Of a stretch of 64,000 nucleotides of DNA, positions 45,640 through 53,829 are shown in pieces. Both the position numbers and the translations under genes were made by a program. The stretch's first letter is position 1; every line of letters starts with the position of its first letter. The notes beneath the pieces were generated by a model. It saw only the letters and a program-made list of their open reading frames with translations, was not told the DNA's origin and ran no database searches. Source of the DNA: Scrofimicrobium sp. R131 (GTDB lineage: Bacteria > Actinomycetota > Actinomycetes > Actinomycetales > Actinomycetaceae); the NCBI RefSeq assembly GCF_040256745.1, contig NZ_CP138335.1, positions 682,001-746,000 of the forward strand. Direction: 5' to 3'.

Positions 45640-45710
45640 TTCCGCCCTGGTGTAATGGCAGCACAGAGGTTTTTGGTGCCTTTAGTCCGGGTTCGAATCC
45701 TGGGGGCGGA
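45640..45710 (+). tRNA. tRNA-Gln (anticodon TTG)
   Basis: Acceptor TCCGCCC pairs with GGGCGGA. The anticodon loop is TTTTGGT with anticodon TTG. The T-arm is CCGGGTTCGAATCCTGG. The D-arm is CTGGTGTAATGGCAGCA. CCA is not encoded. It lies 47 bases before glmU. Confidence 0.95.
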
Positions 45711-45756
45711 GCGAAGTGGCGCCGAAACGGGAGGCGCCACCGCTGAAAGGTGCTGC

Positions 45757-46767
45757 ATGAGCCGAGATTGTTCCGTCGTCGTAATGGCCGCCGGTAAGGG
45801 CACCCGGATGAAGTCCGCCGTCCCCAAAGTCCTGCACTCCCTGTGCGGTCGCACCCTGCTCGGCCATGCTCTGGCCACGGCTGAGGGCCTGGACCCGCGC
45901 CAAATCATCGTGGTGGTTCGCCATGAGCGCGACCTGGTGGCCGCCGAGGTGGGCTCCCAGGCAGTGGTCGCCGATCAGGATGAGATTCCCGGCACCGGGC
46001 GAGCCGTCCAGTGCGGGTTGGAGCAGGCTCAGGGGGACCTGGGGCGAACCGTGGTGGTCACCTCGGGCGACGTCCCCCTCCTGGAGCCGAGCACGCTGGT
46101 CGAGCTGGTGGAGGCGCACGAGGCGGCCGGAGCCGCCGTCACCCTGATGACGACCATCGCCGAGGACCCCCACGGCTACGGCCGGGTCCTGCGCGGCGAG
46201 GACGGGCTGGTCACCGCCATCGTGGAAGAGAAGGACGCCACCGATGAGCAGCGGCAGGTTCGGGAGATCAACGCCGGCATCTACGCGTTCGAAACCGAGT
46301 TCCTGCTGGCGGCGCTTGGAAACCTGGGCCAGGACAACGCGCAGGGTGAGATGTACCTCACCGACACGGTGGCGCGGGCCGTGGCCGAGGGAAAGAAGGC
46401 GCTGCCGTTTGTGCTCACCGACCGGTGGCAGGCGGAGGGGTGCAACGACCTGGCCCAGCTGGCTCAGCTTCGGCAGGTGCTGACCGCGCGTCTGTGTGAA
46501 CGCCACCTGCTGGCCGGGGTCAGCATCGTCGACCCAACCAACATTCAGCTGGACGTTCAGGTTCAGTTGGAGCCGGACTGCACCATTGAGCCGGGTACCG
46601 CTTTGCGAGGCCGGACCGTGGTTCGCACCGGCGCCGTCGTGGGGCCCTGCACCACCCTCGCCGACGTGGAGGTGGGTGCCGGGGCCACGGTCCCCCACAG
46701 TGTCCTGACCGCCACCGAGGTGCCGGCGGGCCAGGCTGTGGCTCCTTTCACCCGTCAGGTCGGGTAA
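45757..46767 (+). CDS. glmU: GlmU-type N-acetylglucosamine-1-phosphate uridylyltransferase, short form
   Basis: 336 residues from ATG 45757 (MSRDCSVVVMAAGKGTRMKS, with AAAGG upstream). The uridylyltransferase domain is complete: AAGKGTRM loop, DEIPGTGRAVQCGLEQ, VTSGDVPLLEP, DPHGYGRVLR, EINAGIYAFE and EGCNDLAQLA. After about 250 only a few left-handed beta-helix turns follow (IEPGTALRGRTVVRTGAVVG), then the protein ends. Usual GlmU proteins are about 450-490 residues, and the missing part carries the acetyltransferase site. It should make UDP-GlcNAc from GlcNAc-1-P but not acetylate GlcN-1-P. No frameshift is visible after the stop. Confidence 0.88.
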   Translation: MSRDCSVVVMAAGKGTRMKSAVPKVLHSLCGRTLLGHALATAEGLDPRQIIVVVRHERDLVAAEVGSQAVVADQDEIPGTGRAVQCGLEQAQGDLGRTVVVTSGDVPLLEPSTLVELVEAHEAAGAAVTLMTTIAEDPHGYGRVLRGEDGLVTAIVEEKDATDEQRQVREINAGIYAFETEFLLAALGNLGQDNAQGEMYLTDTVARAVAEGKKALPFVLTDRWQAEGCNDLAQLAQLRQVLTARLCERHLLAGVSIVDPTNIQLDVQVQLEPDCTIEPGTALRGRTVVRTGAVVGPCTTLADVEVGAGATVPHSVLTATEVPAGQAVAPFTRQVG

Positions 46768-46835
46768 GTCATGCACGGGCATGCGACTAAGATCGGTTGT
46801 GTAAGGTCGCGCCGGCGGCCAGAAGGAGAATCCCT

Positions 46836-47816
46836 GTGAGCGGAATTGTGTCCTCGGGTGAAAAGCAACTGATTCTCATCTCGGGGCGGGCCCACCCGCA
46901 ACTGGCAGCCGCTGTCGCTGAGGAACTGGGGACCGAGGTCTCCTCGACCACCGCCTACGACTTTGCGAACGGGGAAATCTACGTCCGCTTCAACGAGTCG
47001 GTCCGCGGCGCAGACGTGTTTGTCCTCCAGTCCCACGCCGCCCCAATCAACAAGTGGCTGATGGAACAGCTGATCATGATCGACGCCGCCAAGCGCGCCT
47101 CCGCCAAGCGGATCACCGCGGTGTCGCCGTTCTACCCCTACTCTCGCCAGGACAAGAAGCACCAGGGCCGCGAGCCAATCTCGGCTCGCCTGATTGCGGA
47201 TCTGTACAAGACCGCCGGGGCAGACCGTGTCATGAGCGTGGACCTGCACGCCGCCCAGGCTCAGGGCTTCTTCGACGGCCCGGTCGACCACCTGTGGGCA
47301 ATGCCGGTGCTGGTCGACTACGTCAAAGAGCGGATCGACCCGGAACATGTCGCCGTCGTTTCCCCCGATGCCGGCCGCATCCGGGTGGCGGAAAAGTGGG
47401 CGGCCAAGCTGGGGAACTGCCCGCTGGCCTTCGTCCACAAGACGCGGGACACCTCGCGCCCAAACGTGGCGGTGGCCAACCGGGTGGTGGGTGACGTGGA
47501 GGGCCGCCAGTGCGTGCTGGTGGACGACATGATTGACACGGCCGGCACGATTGCCGAAGCGGTCAAGGTGCTCTACCAGGCCGGCGCGAAAGATGTGATT
47601 GTGGCCGCCACCCACGGGGTTCTGTCCGATCCGGCCCCTCAGCGGCTCGAAGGCTGCGGGGCGTCCGAGGTGGTCGTCACCGACACCCTGCCCATTTCCG
47701 AGGCGAAACGCTTCCCCCAGTTGACGGTGCTGTCCATTGCGCCGCTGCTGGCCCGGGCCATTCACGAGGTGTTCGAGGACGGCTCGGTCACCTCCATGTT
47801 TGACGGGGTGGCTTAG
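46836..47816 (+). CDS. prs: Ribose-phosphate pyrophosphokinase
   Basis: 326 residues from GTG 46836 (VSGIVSSGEKQLILISGRAH) with AAGGAG 8 bases upstream; an ATG at 46797 has none. It makes PRPP from ribose-5-phosphate and ATP. Visible are the flexible-loop region YPYSRQDKKHQGREPISARL, the metal-binding VMSVDLHAAQAQGFFDGPVD, VVSPDAGRIRVAEKWA and the PRPP loop VLVDDMIDTAGTI. The order glmU-prs-rplY is the common actinobacterial order. Confidence 0.97.
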   Translation: MSGIVSSGEKQLILISGRAHPQLAAAVAEELGTEVSSTTAYDFANGEIYVRFNESVRGADVFVLQSHAAPINKWLMEQLIMIDAAKRASAKRITAVSPFYPYSRQDKKHQGREPISARLIADLYKTAGADRVMSVDLHAAQAQGFFDGPVDHLWAMPVLVDYVKERIDPEHVAVVSPDAGRIRVAEKWAAKLGNCPLAFVHKTRDTSRPNVAVANRVVGDVEGRQCVLVDDMIDTAGTIAEAVKVLYQAGAKDVIVAATHGVLSDPAPQRLEGCGASEVVVTDTLPISEAKRFPQLTVLSIAPLLARAIHEVFEDGSVTSMFDGVA

Positions 47817-47949
47817 CTCACCGCTAGGCGGGCGCAGTTTTCCGCTACAATGTAACAGTTGCCCCGGCGAGGGAGGTTTCCTCCGTTATCGACAGGGAGT
47901 GCTTTTGCCGGGTGAACCAAGGATGTCCCACCCGTAGAGAGGAGCTCTC

Positions 47950-48537
47950 ATGGCAGAGCAGACCAACGTTCTTTTGGCGCAGTTGCGCACCGAAACCGGA
48001 AAAGGTGCCGCTCGTCGTTCGCGCCGCGCGGGCCTGGTCCCGGCCGTCATGTACGGTCATGGCATTGATCCCGTCCACCTGGACCTGCCCGGCCACGAGG
48101 CCTTCCTGATCGTCAAGGACAACGCCAACGCGGTTGTCACCGTCAAGTACGACGGCAAGCAGCAGCTGGTGCTGGTCAAGAACGTGCAGGTGCACCCGGT
48201 GCGCCGGAACATCCTGCACATTGACCTGCTGGCCGTCCGCGCCGACGAAAAGGTCCAGGTTGAGGTGCCGCTGGTGCTGACTGGCGAATCCGCCCCCGGT
48301 ACCCAGCATCAGCAGGAAGAGTTCTTCCTGCTGATCTCGGCCCCGGCCACCGATATCCCCGAGCACATCGAGGTGTCCCTGGACGGCCTGGAAGAAGGCG
48401 CCATCGTTCGCGTGGAAGACCTGAAGCTGCCGGCCGACGTGATTGCCGAAACCCCCGCCGACCGCGACGTCGTCTCTATCCTGGCCCTGGCTGCCGAGGC
48501 GGAAGAAGAAGCCGCCACCGAAGAGGCTGCCGAGTAG
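47950..48537 (+). CDS. rplY: 50S ribosomal protein L25 (Ctc form)
   Basis: 195 residues. The N-terminal L25 domain (LRTETGKGAARRSRRAGLVP, then AVMYGHGIDPVHLDLPGHEA) binds 5S rRNA. The C-terminal Ctc/TL5 domain follows (LLAVRADEKVQVEVPLVLTG, IPEHIEVSLDGLEEGAIVRV) and ends in an acidic Ala/Glu tail. GGAG lies 7 bases before ATG 47950. TACAAT at about 47845 is a likely -10 box of its own promoter. Confidence 0.95.
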   Translation: MAEQTNVLLAQLRTETGKGAARRSRRAGLVPAVMYGHGIDPVHLDLPGHEAFLIVKDNANAVVTVKYDGKQQLVLVKNVQVHPVRRNILHIDLLAVRADEKVQVEVPLVLTGESAPGTQHQQEEFFLLISAPATDIPEHIEVSLDGLEEGAIVRVEDLKLPADVIAETPADRDVVSILALAAEAEEEAATEEAAE

Positions 48538-48674
48538 TCAACTCGCATCCAGCCCGCCTCCAACTTGATTGGGGGCGGGTTTGGCGTTTCCGGGCCAGGT
48601 GCTCGCGGCCCGATCCACAGCCCGGGCCGGCCGACCGGCCGTGTAACTCGGCCACCACCGGCTATTCTGGCCAG

Positions 48675-49949
48675 GTGAGAAAACTGGTTCCGGTCTTTGC
48701 CGCCCTGGCCGTGGTGGTGGTGCAACTGCTTTGGTGGACGCTGACGCCGCGCGGGACGATCGAAACCGACGTGGGCTACTACTGGGCTTACGTCAACCTG
48801 GTGCCCGAGCACGGCTTCGGCCCGGTTCTGCCGGAGTATCCGCTCCCGGCGGCCATTCTCCTGTGGCTTCCGACGCTGTTCGTCTCCACCTTCCCGGCCT
48901 ACTTCAACGTCTTCTGGCTGGTGAACGCCGCCCTGTGCCTGGTTTTTGCCTGGGCGCTGTGGCGGGTGGGGGAGCGGCCGGCGCTGATCTGGCTGGCCGG
49001 CCTGGCCGCGGCCGGACCCCTCAGCCTGTTTCGCTTCGACCTTTGGCCCGGGCTGCTGGTGGCGCTGGCCCTGTGGAACTACGCCCGACCGGTCCGCTGG
49101 TCGGTGCTGCTGGCGGCCGGGACCGCGTTGAAAGTCTGGCCGGTCCTGATTTGGCCGCTCGGTGGCTGGAAGTGGCGGCGCCTGTGGCCGGCCCTGCTCT
49201 CGGCGGTGCTGGTGGTCGGGGTGTGCCTGGCGATAGCCGGGCCGGAGCGGCTCCTGTCTCCGTTTACCTGGCAGGGTGAACGCGGCCTCCATATTGAGGC
49301 GCTGCTGGCCCTGTGGATCCTGGTTGCGCGCCTGTTCACCGACCGGTGGGAGGCGGGGCTCTCCGACAACAACTCGGTTGATTTCACGGGACCTGGAGTC
49401 CAGGCCACCCTGGCGGTTGGCTCGGTTCTGTGGGTGCTGTTCCTTGCGGCGGTCCTGGCCCTGGCCTGGTGGGTGGGCCGGCACCGAAGTGTGACCGCGG
49501 TGGCGCTCGCCGTCAACTGGGTGCTCTGGACGCTGCTGGCGGTCAACAAGGTGTTCTCCCCGCAGTATCTGATGTGGGCCCTGCCAGCGTTCGCTGTGCT
49601 GTGGCTGGTGGCTCGGCGTCCACTGCCCAGGTGGTGGATTCCAGCAGTGCTGGTGATCAGCTTCCTGACCGGGCTGACCTACCCGCTGTTCTACGACTAC
49701 CTCTTTAATGGACCCGCCTGGGTGGCTACCGTGGGCCTGGTGGTGCGCGGCGTCCTGCTGGTGGCCCTCTCGGTCAGTTTGGCCGTTAGAATCAGAGACG
49801 TCTCGACCGAAAGAGGAACCCATGTTGCACGCCATCATTCCGGCCGGAGGCGCCGGCACTCGCCTGTGGCCGCTGTCTCGCCAAAGTCAGCCCAAGTTTC
49901 TGCTGGACCCGCTCGGTCGCGGGCAGACGCTGCTGCAGGAGACTTTTGA
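48675..49949 (+). CDS. Integral membrane glycosyltransferase, GT87-like mannosyltransferase
   Basis: Up to 424 residues from GTG 48675, with about ten membrane helices. The first periplasmic loop has TIETDVGYYWAYVNLVPEHG with acidic residues, as in polyprenol-phosphomannose-dependent enzymes. PLSLFRFDLWPGLLVALALW and a later FSPQYLMWALPAF are typical of the DUF2029/GT87 group. The last about 40 residues are low-complexity and lie over the start of the next gene (overlap 128 bases), which suggests the original stop has been lost. The neighbour makes GDP-mannose, which fits a mannosylation role. Confidence 0.8.
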   Translation: MRKLVPVFAALAVVVVQLLWWTLTPRGTIETDVGYYWAYVNLVPEHGFGPVLPEYPLPAAILLWLPTLFVSTFPAYFNVFWLVNAALCLVFAWALWRVGERPALIWLAGLAAAGPLSLFRFDLWPGLLVALALWNYARPVRWSVLLAAGTALKVWPVLIWPLGGWKWRRLWPALLSAVLVVGVCLAIAGPERLLSPFTWQGERGLHIEALLALWILVARLFTDRWEAGLSDNNSVDFTGPGVQATLAVGSVLWVLFLAAVLALAWWVGRHRSVTAVALAVNWVLWTLLAVNKVFSPQYLMWALPAFAVLWLVARRPLPRWWIPAVLVISFLTGLTYPLFYDYLFNGPAWVATVGLVVRGVLLVALSVSLAVRIRDVSTERGTHVARHHSGRRRRHSPVAAVSPKSAQVSAGPARSRADAAAGDF

Positions 49950-50868
49950 TCGGCTTCGCGAGATGGCGCTCACCATCACGGTGGTGACCGGGCCCCAGCA
50001 CTACGAGGAGGTGCGCCGCCAGCTTCCGGACCTGACCGAACACGGCGACAACCCTTTCCCCGGTGAGATTCTGATTGAGCCCAGCCCGCGCGACTCGATG
50101 GCGGCGATCGGGCTGGCCACCTACATCATTCGCGAGCGCTACGGGGACGGTGCCCTGGTGGGGTCCTTCGCCGCGGACCACGTGATCGAGGACCGAGCGG
50201 CGTTCGAAGCGGCTTTGAGTCTGGCCGAGCAGGGGGCCCGCTCCGGCCTCCTGACCACCCTCGGGATTGTTCCCACCGAGCCCTCGACCGCCTTCGGTTA
50301 CATTGAGCCGGACGGGGAGGAGGAGTTGTCCGCCGTCCGCCGCTTTGTGGAAAAGCCGGACGAGGAGCGAGCTGCCGAATATGTGGCCGCCGGCTACCTG
50401 TGGAACGCGGGCATCTTCGTGGCGGAGGCGGGGACCATTGCCGCGGGGTTGGCGGCCGAGTTACCGGCGATGGACACGCAGCTGCGAGCCATTGCCCGGC
50501 GCCACCTGAAGACACTGGTGGAAACGGGGGAGAACGGGCAGATCCGGGCGGAACACTGGGACCGACTGACCCGAATTGCGATTGACTACGCCCTGGCCGA
50601 GCCGATGGCGGCCCGCGGGCAGGTGGCGGTGGTGCGCACCTCGCCGAATCTGGGTTGGTCCGACATTGGCGACTTCGCCGCGGTGGCACGCCTGCGGGGG
50701 AACGACCCGCTGATCCTGTCCGAGCGCCACGTTGAAGTGCTGGGACTGACCGGGATCGGGGTGGTTGACACGCCCGATGCGCTGTTGGTGCTGGACTTGG
50801 AGCAGGCGCAGGAAGTGAAAGAGATCGTTGATCGGCTGCGAGAAACTGGGACCAATAGCCTAATCTAG
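49822..50868 (+). CDS. manC: Mannose-1-phosphate guanylyltransferase
   Basis: 348 residues from ATG 49822 (MLHAIIPAGGAGTRLWPLSR) with AGAGGA upstream. The nucleotidyltransferase signature GGAGTRLWPLSRQSQPKFLL is at the start. FAADHVIED, the FGYIEP motif, FVEKPDEERAAEYV, YLWNAGIFV and LGWSDIGDFAAV follow. It makes GDP-mannose from mannose-1-phosphate and GTP. No C-terminal isomerase domain is present, so it is the monofunctional form. A phosphohexomutase gene that could supply mannose-1-phosphate lies at 62.7-64 kb. Confidence 0.94.
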   Translation: MLHAIIPAGGAGTRLWPLSRQSQPKFLLDPLGRGQTLLQETFDRLREMALTITVVTGPQHYEEVRRQLPDLTEHGDNPFPGEILIEPSPRDSMAAIGLATYIIRERYGDGALVGSFAADHVIEDRAAFEAALSLAEQGARSGLLTTLGIVPTEPSTAFGYIEPDGEEELSAVRRFVEKPDEERAAEYVAAGYLWNAGIFVAEAGTIAAGLAAELPAMDTQLRAIARRHLKTLVETGENGQIRAEHWDRLTRIAIDYALAEPMAARGQVAVVRTSPNLGWSDIGDFAAVARLRGNDPLILSERHVEVLGLTGIGVVDTPDALLVLDLEQAQEVKEIVDRLRETGTNSLI

Positions 50869-50965
50869 AGACCTTCGTCTAGGGCTGGGTTGGGCTTGAG
50901 TGTAACAATGCTCACAGGGTCGATCACAGATCGGTTGCGTTTCCCTGGAAGAACAGTAGGAACCG

Positions 50966-50994
50966 CTGAAAACCGGCGTCGACCGGGATATTAT
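50966..50994 (+). promoter_or_regulatory. Candidate promoter of the nucleoside transport operon
   Basis: CTGAAA, a 17-base spacer and TATTAT lie 65 bases upstream of the GTG start at 51059. The -35 box is weak, the -10 box good. Confidence 0.45.
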
Positions 50995-51058
50995 GGTTCA
51001 CCGACGTGAATCGCCTGGCAGAGATTCTCGTCCCAAAAAATAACTTTGGAGGAAATAA

Positions 51059-52171
51059 GTGAAGAACACGCTAAAGTTTGGAGCCATTGCGGCTGTTGCG
51101 GCGCTGTCTCTGGCCGCTTGTGGGCAGGCCCCGGCAGAGCAGAGCTCTCCGAGCGGTGACACCACTCAGTCGGACGCGGGTGCCGCGCCCAGCAGCGATG
51201 TGAAGGCCTGCATGGTCTCTGACTCGGGTGGCTTTGACGACAAGTCGTTCAACCAGTCCGGTCACGAGGGCCTGATGCGCGCCAAGGACGAACTGGGCGT
51301 TGCGGTCGACCAGGCCGAATCCCAGAGCGACCAGGACTTTGTCCCGAACATCAACAACATGGTTCAGGGTGGCTGCGACATCATCATCGGTGTTGGCTTC
51401 CTGATGGCCGACGCGATGGATCAGGCTGCGGCCGAGCACCCGGACGTTAAGTTCGCCCTGGTTGACTCGACCTTCGCCTCCCAGGCCGAGGGCGTCGACG
51501 GTCTGCCCAACGCTCGGGCCCTGGTGTTCAACACCGCTGAGGCCTCCTACCTGGCCGGCTACGCGGCTGCTGCGATGACCACCGACAAGGTCGGCACCTA
51601 CCTGGGCGCCAACCTGCCGACCACCGCTATCTTCGCGGACGGCTTCGCGGACGGCATCGCCAAGTACAACGAGGTCCACGGCAAGGACGTCGAACTGGTT
51701 GGCTGGGACAAGGCCAAGCAGGAAGGCATGGCTGTCGGCAACTTCGAAGATGTGCCCAAGGGCAAGCAGTTCACCGAGCAGCTGATCGAGCAGGGCGCTC
51801 GCGTCATCATGCCCGTGGCTGGCCCGGTTGGCGCCGGCACCCTGGCCGCGGCCAAGGATTCGGCTGACACCTGGGTGGTTTGGGTTGACGCCGACGGCGT
51901 TGAGACCCAGCCCGAGTACAAGGACATCATCCTCACCTCGGTGATGAAGGACATCGGCAACGCCGTGTTCGACACCATCAAGGCGGTTCAGGACGGCTCC
52001 TTCGATGCCAACCCCTACATTGGCACCCTGGAAAACGGTGGCGTCGGCATTGCCCCGTGGCACGAGTTCGAGGACGTTGTCCCGCAGGAAATCAAGGACG
52101 AGATTGACCAGCTGAAGCAGGACATCATCGACGGCAAGATTGTTGTCGAGACTGTCAACGCTCCGAAGTAA
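51059..52171 (+). CDS. BMP-family nucleoside-binding lipoprotein
   Basis: 370 residues, GTG start with GGAGG upstream. The lipoprotein signal MKNTLKFGAIAAVAALSLAA ends at Cys21. The BMP/PnrA fold is clear: KACMVSDSGGFDDKSFNQSG, QDFVPNINNMVQGGCDIIIG, FALVDSTF, ASYLAGYAAAAMTTDKVGTY, and VVWVDADGVETQPEYKDIIL. It captures nucleosides outside the membrane for the ABC permease encoded downstream. It is separated from the ATPase gene by a hairpin that may lower downstream expression. Confidence 0.95.
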   Translation: MKNTLKFGAIAAVAALSLAACGQAPAEQSSPSGDTTQSDAGAAPSSDVKACMVSDSGGFDDKSFNQSGHEGLMRAKDELGVAVDQAESQSDQDFVPNINNMVQGGCDIIIGVGFLMADAMDQAAAEHPDVKFALVDSTFASQAEGVDGLPNARALVFNTAEASYLAGYAAAAMTTDKVGTYLGANLPTTAIFADGFADGIAKYNEVHGKDVELVGWDKAKQEGMAVGNFEDVPKGKQFTEQLIEQGARVIMPVAGPVGAGTLAAAKDSADTWVVWVDADGVETQPEYKDIILTSVMKDIGNAVFDTIKAVQDGSFDANPYIGTLENGGVGIAPWHEFEDVVPQEIKDEIDQLKQDIIDGKIVVETVNAPK

Positions 52172-52190
52172 ACGGCAATCATCTAGTGAA

Positions 52191-52220
52191 GAGGGAGTCA
52201 CCCCGGTGGCTCCCTCTTTC
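52191..52220 (+). terminator. Intrinsic terminator or attenuator between binding protein and ABC genes
   Basis: GAGGGAGTCACC pairs with GGTGGCTCCCTC around a very short CC loop and is followed by TTTCTTC. Partial termination here would give more binding protein than transporter. Confidence 0.7.
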
Positions 52221-52314
52221 TTCCCCCGCGTGTGCGCAACAAGTCCGGTAAAGTGGATGGGACGAAATCACAAAGAGGTGTTTGCGCACCACAACTCCCC
52301 CAGAAGGAGAGAAA

Positions 52315-53829
52315 GTGAAACTTGAGCTGGAGGGCATCACTAAGGTCTTCGGACCCTTAGTGGCAAACGACCAGATCAGCCTGCAGGTTGAACCTGGTGA
52401 AATCCATGCCCTATTGGGTGAGAACGGCGCCGGCAAGTCCACGCTGATGAACGTTCTCTACGGGCTGTACCAGCCCGACGAAGGTCAGATTCTGATTGAT
52501 GGCAAACCGGTCCGCTTCCAGGGCCCCGGCGACGCGGTGGCGGTCGGGATTGGCATGGTGCACCAGCACTTCATGCTGGTCCCAGTTTTCACCGTGGCCG
52601 AGTCGGTGGCCCTCGGGTACGAGCCGGTGGGCCCTCTGGGGGTGATCAATCATCAGAAGGCGCGCCAGAAAGTGAAGGAGCTGTCGGACCGGTTCGGGTT
52701 CGACATTGATCCGGACGCCTACATTGAAGACCTTCCAGTTGGGGTCCAGCAGCGGGTGGAGATCATCAAGGCACTGTCGCGCGATGCCGAAGTGCTGATT
52801 CTGGATGAGCCGACCGCGGTGCTGACCCCGCAGGAAACCGATGAACTCATCGAGATCATGCGCCAGCTCAAGGCCAGCGGCACCTCCATTGTCTTCATCA
52901 CCCACAAGCTGCGGGAAGTTCGGGCCGTGGCCGACAAGATCACGGTGATCCGGCGCGGCAAAGTGGTCGGTGAAGCCAAGCCGACCGACTCGGAGCAGGA
53001 CCTCGCCTCGCTAATGGTGGGCCGTCCGGTCGACCTGGGGGTCGACAAGGAACCGGCTCAACCTGCCGAAGCTCAGCTCACCCTGGACAACGTCACCGTC
53101 ATCGAAGACACCGGTCACACCTCCCTGGACGGGGTCTCCTTCGAGGTCCGTCGCGGGGAAATCCTCTGTGTCGCCGGCGTGCAGGGCAACGGTCAGACCG
53201 AACTGTGCGAGGTGATCCTGGGATCGACCGCACCCGCCGGGGGCCGGATCCTGTTTGGGGACAAGGATGTGGCTTCCACCGGGATCAAGCAGCGGCTCCG
53301 TTCCGGCCTGGGCTACGTGCCGGAGGACCGCTCCAAAGACGGGATGATTGCCACGTTCTCGATTGCAGAGAACATGATCCTCGACGTCTACGACCAAAAG
53401 CCCTTTGCCACCGGGATGCAGATGCACCCCCAGGTGGTGGGTGAGAATGCTGAGAAGCTCCGCGAAGAGTTCGACGTCCGGGTGACCTCGGTGCACGATC
53501 CCATCTCCACCCTGTCGGGCGGAAACCAGCAGAAGGCCATTTTGGCGCGCGAACTGTCCCGCCCCATCGACATTTTGGTGGCAGCGCAGCCGACCCGCGG
53601 CCTGGATGTGGGCTCAATTGAGTTCGTCCACCAGCGGATCGTGCAGGCTCGCGACAACGGGACCGCCGTCCTGGTGGTCTCCACCGAGTTGGATGAGGTC
53701 ACCTCCCTGGCGGACCGGATTGCGGTCATGTATCGCGGCCGGGTGGTCGGCATTGTCCCGGCGGACACCGATCGCAACGTCCTGGGTCTGATGATGGCTG
53801 GCGTTCCCTACGAGGAGGCAAATAAATGA
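52315..53829 (+). CDS. Nucleoside ABC importer ATP-binding protein (double ABC)
   Basis: 504 residues from GTG 52315 (VKLELEGITKVFG), with AAGGAG 5 bases upstream; an ATG at 52282 lacks a site. Two ABC domains are fused, as in NupA/YufO and RbsA-type proteins. Walker A GENGAGKSTLMNVLYG and Walker B VLILDEPTAVLTP are in the first domain. The second has the degenerate loop GVQGNGQTELCEVILG, signature LSGGNQQKAILARELSRP and Walker B ILVAAQPTRGLD. It powers nucleoside uptake and overlaps the first permease gene by 4 bases. Confidence 0.95.
   Translation: MKLELEGITKVFGPLVANDQISLQVEPGEIHALLGENGAGKSTLMNVLYGLYQPDEGQILIDGKPVRFQGPGDAVAVGIGMVHQHFMLVPVFTVAESVALGYEPVGPLGVINHQKARQKVKELSDRFGFDIDPDAYIEDLPVGVQQRVEIIKALSRDAEVLILDEPTAVLTPQETDELIEIMRQLKASGTSIVFITHKLREVRAVADKITVIRRGKVVGEAKPTDSEQDLASLMVGRPVDLGVDKEPAQPAEAQLTLDNVTVIEDTGHTSLDGVSFEVRRGEILCVAGVQGNGQTELCEVILGSTAPAGGRILFGDKDVASTGIKQRLRSGLGYVPEDRSKDGMIATFSIAENMILDVYDQKPFATGMQMHPQVVGENAEKLREEFDVRVTSVHDPISTLSGGNQQKAILARELSRPIDILVAAQPTRGLDVGSIEFVHQRIVQARDNGTAVLVVSTELDEVTSLADRIAVMYRGRVVGIVPADTDRNVLGLMMAGVPYEEANK

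Noticed and set aside
44949-45908. 319-codon version of the TetR gene
   Set aside because: The extra 107 residues would cover tRNA-Gln and the glmU start. The 212-residue version has the normal TetR N-terminus.
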